Shown here piece by piece: positions 34,145 to 43,855 of a stretch of 64,000 bases of DNA. Where the stretch lies: assembly GCA_000149265.1 (NCBI GenBank), contig CH002660.1, positions 127,758 to 191,757 on the forward strand, given 5' to 3'. A program made the translations under genes and the position numbers. The first letter of the stretch is position 1. Each line of letters begins with the position of its first letter. Origin of the DNA: Ciona savignyi (lineage: Eukaryota > Chordata > Ascidiacea > Phlebobranchia > Cionidae). Below the pieces are notes generated by a model. The model worked only from the letters and a program-made list of their open reading frames with translations, had not been told where the DNA came from and did no database searches.

Positions 34145-34488
34145 CCCCGGCCCGATGGTCTAGTCCCGGCCCGATATGGTCTAGTCCCGGCCCGATGGTC
34201 TAGCGGTTAAGTACGTCGCCTTTCAATCGAAAGGTTGCAGGTGCGAAACTGGTCGCTAGCTGTCGGTTGTGTCCTTGGGCAAGGCACTTTACGGACATTG
34301 CCTGAACCCAGCGGATTAATGGGTTCTACCAAATTGAAGGAACATGTCTATCACATACAACACACTGCAATAGCTCCGGTAACCCGACGATGGGCGCGAG
34401 GTGATCTGACGATTGCCCTTGTGATAACCCCTGGGGTTTTCCCATTCACGGGGATAAACATGAATATCCTAACCTATCCTATCCTATT
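34145..34488 (+). mobile_element. tRNA-derived SINE with triplicated head
   Basis: The best-preserved copy of the family. The tRNA-like head has an A-box-like TGGTCTAGCGGTTAAG and a B-box-like GGTTGCAGGTGCGAAACTG. The body runs through CCTGAACCCAGCGGATTAAT to CCTATCCTATCC-type 3' repeats. The first ~20 bases (CCCGGCCCGATGGTCTAGT) occur three times in tandem before the body. Confidence 0.92.
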
Positions 34489-35344
34489 CAGTCGTAAAAT
34501 ATCGGCTTTTAAAAAATATCAATGCCTAACATGCCATTCTGGCTTCTTTTTGGTTGTTATCGTCTTTCTTGGTTGTTATTTCCTTGTATTGATTTACCCC
34601 AAATGTATCAATGCGAAATTGTAGCAAAGCAAAATATTTCATTCCATATAAATTATACCTAATTTATTCATATAAACCTCTATATTGTGTATATCATAGC
34701 ATAGAATATAGTATTCTATGATCATGGCGTACATATATCATTAATTTTTTTTTCGTTTTCCTTTCGTGCATATGAGTTTTCTGAGTGGAACTGTTTCTGT
34801 TGGAATTAGGTTTTTTGACAATTAAAGTATGTGACTAGCTAAGTGTCTTAAAAGGTAGCAAAAATAATATTGTGGCTGTATTTCCATACTGCTGTGCTGT
34901 TCAAGTAATTGCCTTTCTCCTAAGTACGTTTGCTACATGTGTAGACCGTTTGGCGTTGTCTAAATGTCTGTTTGCACTGGAATTAAGCTGCATTACGCAA
35001 AAAAAACGGAGTGAAATCATTATGTGTTCCGTTTGATTTTGTAGTAGAAACATTATTATTATTATTATTATTTAGGGAAATCCCCATTAATAAATGTTTA
35101 CTTTTCAATCTAACAACATGAATCTAAAATGTCTAAAATTGAAATGTTTATTGAATTTGAGTGTTTTAAGACTACCTTATATTTACAATAAATATGACGT
35201 GTTAAGTAATCTACTGTTTATATATATAAAATATTTTACAATTAAATTACATTTATTTTGCCATAAACAGAAAAAAAATCAACTATATATATTATTTTAC
35301 CCAGTATCTTTTCGTACAGTGATCAACTAAATGTTTAAATAAAG

Positions 35345-38300
35345 ATGCAAAACAAGATTATAAATTTGCCTGGATATGGAAAAGTTAAATGTGGAAAAAT
35401 CACGACCGCGAAAGACTGTTCAGTTGAAGTGGAAAATTATTTTGGCATTCCATTCGCAAGACCTCCAGTTGGCAAGCTGAGGTTTATGCCACCACAGAGG
35501 TAAATAGTAACAACACAAGGATTGTAAAGTACATGGTAAAAGTGGAAAAACCATGATGATTCCATTTTATATATTTTATTTCTATTAATCAAACTGCAAT
35601 AGCTTTGGTAATCCTACTGTCTGAGACAATTTGATGATTACCCACGTTATTGTATTCACTTTAGCATTATGAGTATCCTGTCCAAGACAACTTTGGAAGT
35701 GTTATTGTACCAAACTTTGTTATGTCTAAGTATTGCTGACACCCAAGCTAGGGTACTTGTCCAGTTGCCACTTCCTGTTGGGTAAAGGACTTGCGCTTTA
35801 GGATAGGATAAGATATTCATGTTTATACTCGTGAATGGAAATACCAAGGTTGTGTTAACACACAGGCAATCGTTAGATCACCTCGCGCCCACCGTCGGGT
35901 TACCGGGGCTTTTATAGTGTGTTGTGTATGAGAGACATGTTCCTTGAATATGGTAGAACCCATATATCCGCTGGGTTGAGGCGATGCTGGTTAAGTGTCT
36001 AGTTATCGACCAGTTTTGAACCTGCAACCTTTTTGTTAAAAGGCATCACACTACAGACTAACCGGTCGGACCAAAGCCTTTAAAGGCTACTTTACAGCAT
36101 TTTATTAGGTAACTAACATTACATGGATAAGAAATATGTTTGTTCATTTATAACTGCATTGTGTTACGTGTTAAGAGAAAATGCATTGATTTTGTGATTA
36201 ATTGTGTAAATAACAGTTAAATAATAATTTGAGTTATTATGACTATTAATAACTAACCCATGCTGATTTTGTTGTGACTTGAGCCATACACAGATAACCT
36301 AACGTCTTTGCCTTAAATAAGTGGTGATTAGAAAGCCGCTACAGTATTGTGATTTTGAAGTTTCAACATGCCATACACTTTCAATCATCCAGTTATAAAC
36401 AAGATTACCTTGTTTATTAAATATGTTACTTTCTTTTTATAGGTTTCACATAAATAAAAAAACAATGAATCTTCAAGGACATGCTTTCAAAAACTAAATT
36501 TTAAATAGACTGACAATTTTTAATTATATTTTTTTCCACCATCCTTTAACATGTTCTGTTATATCACATGAAACTTCTTATGTGTAGCAAAAGTGTTATT
36601 TCTCATTCTTATTTTCACAAAGGGCTGAACCATGGCCAGGAGTACTAAGCAACCAAAGGCCGTACAAAATCCCAGTGCAGAATAATGGTTTTGGTAAATT
36701 AGCAGCAATTTTTCGTCCTACGAAGGATATGTTCCAAGACAAACATTTTTCTGAAGATTGCTTGTACTTAAACGTGTACGTTCCTAAGCATGTGTCATCA
36801 AAAAAATTGCCGGTACACCGAGTATTTGTTCTATCTCTATGTATGCTAAGTTAAGAAAAGCAACATCACTGTTAGGCTGGTAAAAGGTTTACTGTACTGC
36901 CTAATACTAAGTTCATGATCATAAGTTATTAAACAAATTACTCATATTAACTAAAGATTTTTTGAGGTATTAACTGATTAGCAGCACTTTATAGTAGGAT
37001 ACACATAATATTTTTCCACCAGGATGGTTAAAAGGTATTTATTAGTCATTTTTGTTCAGGTAATGGTATGGATCTATGGCGGGAGCTTCCAAACGGGACC
37101 AAATATGTACATGGATGGTACTGCTCTTGCTGCTATGAATGAGGTTATTGTGGTGGTACCAAACTACAGAGTTGGGTTACTAGGATTCTTCTCGCTTGGT
37201 CACCAAACTGATTGCAAGGGAAATATGGGATTACTGGATCAGCTTGAGTCGCTTAGGTAAATATTGGTGCATAAGGAATAAATATTGTTGCATGAAGATT
37301 ACTTCGCACCTACCGATCCTTTTAACTGTACCGCGTTTTAATAGTAAACCAGTTTTAGCGCATGTGTCGCGTTGTATAAAAACTCATACTTTTCCGGTGC
37401 TGTTAAAGTAATTTTTTTTTAAAAGGTGGGTAAGAGAGAACATTGAATATTTCGGGGGTGACAGAAACAACGTAACGATATTTGGAGAAAGTGCAGGAGG
37501 CATCTCAGTCAACATGCATATGAAATCTCAATTGTCAGTGGGTTACTTTCACAAAGCTATTAGCCATAGTGGTGTTGCTGTTCTACCAAGTATGTATATT
37601 TTGTAAGAGTGCTATTTAGTTGTTCTAATTGTACCCCCGGGCCCACTGGCCGAAGCTATTTCATTGTGTTGTATATATAGGATAAAGCCATCGCTACAGT
37701 TTTTGTCCAACGCATTGAGCAACTGGTTTTCAACACCGTCCATTAAGTACTTTGCCCAAAAACACAAAAAAAGACGAAGTATTCGGGCAAGTACCAAAAG
37801 CCAGTTAAGCAGTCAGATATTAGCTAAAAGTTTGTGGACCCTAACCAACCACTGGCTTGGTCAGTTCGGTTAGTTTAGGTAAAGCATTAAGCTTTTATAA
37901 TCTAAATCCAGCGGATAAATGATTATAACCAAATAAAAACATAAACAAACCATCTTATACTAGGTAATCTGACCATTGTCTGTCTAATAATGCCCACTGC
38001 TTTTTTAACCACAGAGATAAAATATTTTCTATCCTAAGTTTAGTATGAATTATATTTTGTGTGACCGAATAGCTTGGTGGATTAGGGCGTCACCTTTTAT
38101 CTAAAGGGTTGCAATTATGAAACTGGTCATTAGCTGGTCAACTGTGTGCTTGGGCAAGCACTCAATGGACATTACTGAACCCAGTAGATTAATGGGTTCT
38201 ACCAAATTGGAAAATCTTAATCATACAAAACAAGTAGCCATGTAAGTACTCCCTTGCATAATCATGAGGTAAACTGACAATTTCCCATGTTATAACACCC

Positions 38301-41300
38301 TCTTGAATTTCCTATACCCTTGTTTAAACATACATTTTCTATTCTAGTGATTTATTATCCAAGCCAGCAACGAGTGGTGAATCTGTTTCTTGAGAAACTA
38401 AAAATAAAGGAACGTGAGCCAAATAAAGTTCTGGAAATACTGCAAGGTCTCACAGTGGATGTGTTGTTCGATACAGAAGATTTAGAGGTTGAGTTCATTG
38501 TACTTATCTGTGTAGACCAGTGGTTCTCGATCTTTTTGACCCCGTGGCGCACCCAAAACCAATTATGAAACAAACAGGCGCACTTTGCACGGGGAGTCAT
38601 AACAACATGCTAAATACTCAAACAATTTAGAAAAAATATGGAAAATTAAAAGTTTAATTTAAATAATTTCATCACTAAATTTTCCACATTACGAAATTAC
38701 TGTTTCTTGAGCGCTCTTGCTTTTCGAAAGTTAAAAAGAACTAACGTTACAATGGAAAAGAACGAACTAGACACTAGTTTATGATCTATGCACACTCTGT
38801 CATTAATTTACAAAATGCAAGTGTGGCGCACCTAGCTAACCCATATAGCACACCAGTGCGACATGGCGCACCATTTGAAAAGCACTGGTGTAGAATGTAT
38901 ATTAGAGTCAAGTTATTTTTGGTGTACTTGAAACCTTGCATTAATTAATAGAAAGGGATATTAATTTTTAAGCGCATGGATAAGAAAATACAGGGTTATC
39001 ACAACAGCAATCAACAGACTACCTAGCGCCCACTGTTATCAGATCTAGTATGTAATGTTTTAGTTAAACCAATAAATGTACTAGAGACAGGTGATGTAAG
39101 CTAAGTCCCTTTCCCAACACTAATGTATAACCAGTAGCTAATTTACACCCAACAATTTTTATAACAGCTGACGAGCAGATATGTTCAAACAGAATTTTAA
39201 CATAAAATATAAACAGAAAATGGGTGTACCAAACTGCAGTTAAGGTACATGGCCTAGAAAGCCCGGACAATTAATATAACACATCTTATCTCCTTAAGTT
39301 TTGAAATGGAACGATTAATGTTAGGAAATATCACTTAACAATCAAACGTTAAAATAGTCTTAACTAACAAATATTTTATTGCACAATTTCAGTTTGGTTG
39401 GTATCCTACGTTCGATGATTACTTCTTCAAAAAAGAGCCAGACCTTGCACCTCCAGTATGTAGTGTACCGTACCTTAACGGCTGTAACAGCAACGAAGGC
39501 AGCTGGTTGATGTTGCTCGGGGTGCCCAACTTCACTTCTGGGTTTTCAAAGCAAGAATTTATGAGATATGCATCCGCTGTTCTGAGAAAATATAATAAGG
39601 TCTGACCGAGGAGTTATCTGATGATTTATGTTAGTAATCAGGACTCATCTTTCTTACTATAACCATGCATATATGTTTTGCCACTGCATGTGCATGCTAG
39701 ACAAGTTGTTCAGCATAAGGTAATCTGACAATTTGCGGTGTTCTAATGCTTCCTGTGTTGTTTTATTCCTGGGAATAAAAATTATGGCTAATCTTGAAGT
39801 TGGTTGGAAACCTGACACCTGATATTGGTTTGTACCCATAGAAATGCCCCCTTCATGTTTAAATCAACAAGGCATTGTTCTGATAATTAAACTCACAGTT
39901 ACTAGTTTATAGCTGGTTTTGTTTGCACCACCTGTCCTCTAATTTAGATACACTACCAGTTCAGCTAACCATTTAACATATTGCAAAATTTTATTTCAGA
40001 AAATCCATTGTGCCAGAAACTTATTGTTTATATAGAAGGATAGGATAGGATATTTATCTTTATCCACATGAATGGGAAAACCAAGGGGGTTATCACACGA
40101 GCAATCGTCAGATCACCTCGCGCCCATCATCGGGTTACCAGAGCTATTGCAGTGTGTTGTATATGATAGACACGTTTCTTCAACTTGGTACCCATTAATC
40201 CGCTGGGTTCAGGCAATGTTCGTAAAGTGCCTTGCCCAAGGACACAACTGACTAGCTAGCGACCAGTTTCGCTCCTGCAACCTTTCGATTGAAAGGCGAC
40301 GCACTTAACCGCTGGACCAACCGGCCGGACGGAAAACGAGTGTCACTTGAATAGTTTTATCAGTTCTTATTTAAATACAACTTAGTTTAATAGTAAATGT
40401 TCGTAAAGTTTTGCTTTCTTTAGAAAATCGATTTAAAGAAAGTTCTGCCCCTGCTTCTAGAAAAGTATGGTTCTGGGTTCAATGAGAAAGACAAGCTCTT
40501 CTACTCCAATATCTACGGAAAAATATTTGCTGACTGCGTATTTACCAATGGAATCATTCAAACCACTCAAGCTTATGCAGGTTTGCTGGACCATTTTAAT
40601 TTTCTATTATTGAGCTGTCTAAATTTACTATGGTTAGCGTTTTGGTTGAAATTTTATTTTATTTTTTTATTGGTAGTCGTGTTGCGAATTTTTATCATAA
40701 AACAAAACAACAAACTAAAACTTAACATGATAGTTTCACGTTCAACCTGTGTTGAAAAATGCATGGGGCTTTATAACATGTGTATAGTCAGATTATATTG
40801 TGTCCACACTCTGGTTACCGAAGCTATTGTGTTTTAAATAAGATCAGGAGATCTTTTCATCCATTACAAGACTGGGTTGACAATCAGAATTAAAAAGCCG
40901 GAATTAAAAACTTCAGCATTTAAAACTAAAATCTTTTATGTGTGTGAATGTTAGGTGGTAATACCTCAAAGATGCTTTAAAAAGCTCCTAATACTTATAA
41001 ACAATAATTCGTGCACATGTAATCTTATGACACAGTTATAAGTGTCATTTAGTATTTTTTAAAAATCACTCACCATTACTCACAGAAGTTAACTGCTCTC
41101 ATTTTGCCATATTCCATCATTCATAATCCTATATGTTCTTAAATTCTTTATTAACAGATTTTTTTCCTTTATTTCACAATCCAACAAATAAAACGTATTT
41201 CCAAAAGGGAGATATTTTTAAATTGGTCAATATGTCAATGTTTAGACTAACACAAATTAAATATAGACGCTGGTGAACAAGTGTACTTCTACTACATGAC

Positions 41301-42354
41301 CCATCAGCCGTTGTTAAACCATGACTCAAGATTCGGCATAGAAACTGCAAAAAAGCCTGATTACATTGGTGCAGATCATGCGGACGACATTTACTTTACA
41401 TTCGGGTTGCCTTTTCTACCTCAAAACCTGAAAAATGGATTTAGATTCAGTTACGGTGAAGAAGAAATGAGTAAGAAAATGATGACATACTTTACAAATT
41501 TTGCCAAATCCGGGTAAGTAGATACCAGTATATTTTTAAATATTACCATCTGAGGTAAATCGCTTATAAGGTTGACCTGACAGTGAAAACATGTTTAGAA
41601 CCCAGCATATGTACCTGCAAATACAAGTAGATTCCTTAATGAATGATTGGAAAATTATACAGATAAAGCGACCATTTTATGGTTGGGAATTCGTCCATAG
41701 TATTCATATTTTGAACTAGTTACTAATTGCCGTTTTAAGCATCGCTCTAGTAAGGGCATATTTTGTTAGGTGTGGCGTCTGTGACCAGAAAGCTTTCGAA
41801 TTCAATCCCCACATTAGTTAAGCGCTGCGATTGTGGTGCTTATCAAGTGATTTTATGAAAAATGCTACTTTATTCGCTGATACATTTTTTACAATCCGAC
41901 TTTGTTTACTCAACTATGTGTAACTAAATCCGATTCCAAAAAAACGCAGTTGGCGTTTTACCGCGATTTCATCACCCAATTTTCATTCTCACATATTTGC
42001 CTTAAAAATCTCCATTTTTAAAACCGATTTTAGGTTAACAGTCACGTCTCTTTAAAAATATTGCGTCTTTGAGGCTGGCCCAAAGCATCGACATTATACA
42101 GCTGCTTTCTGTGTTAGACCATCGTAATTTTATTGCGTCTTTTATAGCTCTTGAAAATAAAAATAAAATATTATCAAATAACATTTAAATCCCCCAGAAA
42201 CCCTAACATGCCAGTGAAATTGGAATTGGAATGGCCATTGTATGATACAAAGTCCAAACAGCATATCGAATTTAAAACTCCAACTTTGGGGTTGGGTGAA
42301 AACTTGGGAAAAGATTCAATGCATCTGTATAGTAATGAACTATCCAAGCTGTAA
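35345..42354 (+). CDS. Type-B carboxylesterase/cholinesterase family protein with C-terminal SKL (9 exons, 537 aa)
   Basis: Serine hydrolase of the alpha/beta-hydrolase carboxylesterase family. Exons: 35345-35499, 36623-36812, 37060-37256, 37426-37589, 38348-38487, 39393-39599, 40424-40580, 41267-41513, 42198-42354. Phases join to 537 residues. Visible are [11 protein letters not shown] near residue 35, SEDCLYLNV, the oxyanion-hole segment YGGS (121-124), nucleophile GESAGG with Ser203, acidic NSNEG with Glu317, and GADHADD with His441, so the triad is complete. The start ATG has an in-frame TAA 6 nt upstream, but AG just before it would also allow an upstream exon. No signal peptide is present, the cysteine usual before the SEDC cysteine is absent, and the protein ends SNELSKL-stop. 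This points to a peroxisomal rather than secreted enzyme. An unseen upstream signal-peptide exon is the main alternative. Substrate unknown. Confidence 0.88.
35800..36075 (-). mobile_element. tRNA-derived SINE in esterase intron 1
   Basis: Minus-strand copy with AGGATAGGATAAGATATTCATG, CACCGTCGGGTTACCGG and a head-side AACCGGTCGGACCA. With the + strand SINE at 34145-34488 it forms an inverted pair around esterase exon 1. Confidence 0.85.
37610..37770 (-). repeat. SINE relic in esterase intron 4
   Basis: Very degenerate: CCGAAGCTATTTCATTGTGTTGTATAT and TAAGTACTTTGCCC are the recognisable blocks. Confidence 0.4.
38060..38320 (+). repeat. tRNA-derived SINE (diverged) in esterase intron 4
   Basis: Diverged + strand copy: TTGCAATTATGAAACTGGTC, TTGGGCAAGCACTCAATGGACATT, CCCAGTAGATTAATGGGTTCTACC. 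It ends about 30 bases before esterase exon 5. Confidence 0.7.
38518..38887. mobile_element. hAT-type MITE in esterase intron 5
   Basis: 370 bp bounded by inverted ends CAGTGGTTCTC and CAGTGCTTTTC (right end in reverse complement), flanked by octamers GTGTAGAC (38510-38517) and GTGTAGAA (38888-38895). Inner inverted blocks repeat GGCGCACC near both ends. An 8-bp duplication and CAGTG ends indicate the hAT superfamily. No transposase frame. It sits 31 bases after exon 5. Confidence 0.85.
38980..39150 (-). repeat. SINE relic in esterase intron 5
   Basis: Degenerate minus-strand copy: GGGTTATCACAACAGCAATC, ACCTAGCGCCCACTG and GTCCCTTTCCCAACAC are remnants of the family body. Confidence 0.4.
40037..40330 (-). 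mobile_element. tRNA-derived SINE in esterase intron 6
   Basis: Well-preserved minus-strand copy, with GGATAGGATAGGATAT at the tail and TTTCGATTGAAAGGCGACGC and ACCAACCGGCCGGAC at the head side. Confidence 0.9.
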
Positions 42355-42694
42355 CTCTGCTATATTATGATGCAAATCAGGCATACCTCAAGTGTTGCTC
42401 TTTATGTTAATTTTTTAAATAATATGCAAGACTACGCAATTTTAAAGTGTAATGAAATTAATTACGTGAGTGTATATCGTTTGTTTATCAACGGTTTTAC
42501 CGATTAATTTTTTTGTGGGTTAGGCTACTATTTAATTGTTTAAGCTAAGTCATGCGCAGCAAAATAATTGAAATTTACGACCGCTGGCTGTATAGGCATA
42601 CTATATTTTTTTCGTTTTTTTTCTAAATCCTTTTAACTGCATTTCAATGTTTTTATATAATTAATGTGTTAAATATGCAAAAACTAAATGAACT

Positions 42695-42700
42695 AATAAA
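42695..42700 (+). terminator. AATAAA polyadenylation signal, esterase (possible)
   Basis: First plain AATAAA hexamer found after the esterase stop, about 340 bases downstream. Use cannot be shown from sequence alone. Confidence 0.35.
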
Positions 42701-42934
42701 CTAACTTAATCGTTCCGAGTGTCAGTTTTTAGCCGAAAATGTTTTGAATTGAAATCGGATCAGGTTGAAGTAAAACACGGCATGTAATACAATGCAATAG
42801 CTCCAATGAACATGTTTGTTTCACACTGCGTATAACATTTCTAACAGTTATTTGATTATGGAAATGAAAATCGAAGCTCGTTAAGATATATATCGAGCCA
42901 CAAATGGTATTAAAATACTAAGGTCCAGTTTAAA

Positions 42935-43158
42935 ATGATGATCAGATTACTTTGCGCCCATCGTCGGGTTACCGGAGCAATTGCAAAGAGCGTTGTGCAT
43001 GAATATGACGTTTCTTCTATTTAACCAATAAATTCAATGTGTTGGGCCAATGTCTGCTAAGCACCTTGGCCAACGATAGACCCAACTACCTAGCGACCAG
43101 TTTTAATCCCGTACCCTTTTGGATAAAATAGAGCGCACTAACGCATCAACTTATTCGG
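42935..43158 (-). repeat. tRNA-derived SINE (diverged)
   Basis: Minus-strand copy with TGCGCCCATCGTCGGGTTACCGGAGC and CCTAGCGACCAGTTTTAAT. The tail-side part is lost. Confidence 0.7.
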
Positions 43159-43855
43159 TAAGTAATGTTTAATTTATCCTACCCTTACGTAGAGTTTATG
43201 CAGGATCTGGTGTAGGATTCAATAGTCACGATTTCGAAACCATTCCCGGTCAAATCGCCGTTTATACACCTAAATCATTTGTATAAATTTGATATATTTC
43301 ACTCGTCACGAGAGTAGCCTATATAGCTCACAAAATTAACTGCGTGTTTATTTCTAATTAAATGTTATACGTCGGAAGCTGATTACCTCGATGGTATATT
43401 TATTGTGGCGTGTTGACCATGGTCGATGCCTGCTGTGTTACTAAATACTGTTGCGAGCATCACATTCTGAAATAGAAGTCCACTGGGATTTGAATCGTCC
43501 GTCCTTTTATAGTCATCCAAGCCGGGTAAATTGACATGCGTGTGCGCTGCATCAACCCTTCGCTCGGCCAATCCCGGCTTCTTACCACTTTACAATACTT
43601 TGGATTAACAGCTATAGCCGATTTGATTATTATCGGCAAAAAACGAACTCATTGAAAAAAATGAGTTATTTCAACAGTTAGATTTAGCTATCTAAATAAC
43701 CGTGTGGTTCTGTAGATTTTACAGATATTTTATATAGGCCAATGTGGAATTATAAGATAGTTTAAAAGAAATTTTAGATTTTATTTGATAAGTTATTAAA
43801 TAAAAATATTTGTTTAGCTTGCAACTAGGATCGTATTAGGTAGTGCTCGGTGGAC

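Larger units (their letters stand above)
30642..35344. other. Intergenic region between P450 copy B and the esterase
   Basis: No convincing exon. It holds SINEs (30931-31197, 34145-34488), a diverged direct repeat pair (31703-31995 and 32634-32925), pieces of a dispersed repeat family (30830-30880, 33110-33200, 34020-34075), and long AT-rich DNA. The sequence around 33640-33755 ends in CAGTTCCCCTTTAA and may be another MITE end. Confidence 0.55.
42355..43855. other. Intergenic region between esterase and Ig/Fn3 gene
   Basis: Non-coding. It contains a possible polyadenylation signal for the esterase (42695-42700), a diverged SINE (42935-43158) and AT-rich DNA that must hold the Ig/Fn3 promoter. 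No TATA box or other core element can be singled out with confidence. Confidence 0.55.

Noticed and set aside
34195..34270. tRNA gene at the SINE head
   Set aside because: A- and B-box-like blocks are present, but the same head plus a long shared body recurs more than ten times, so this is a tRNA-derived SINE rather than a tRNA gene.
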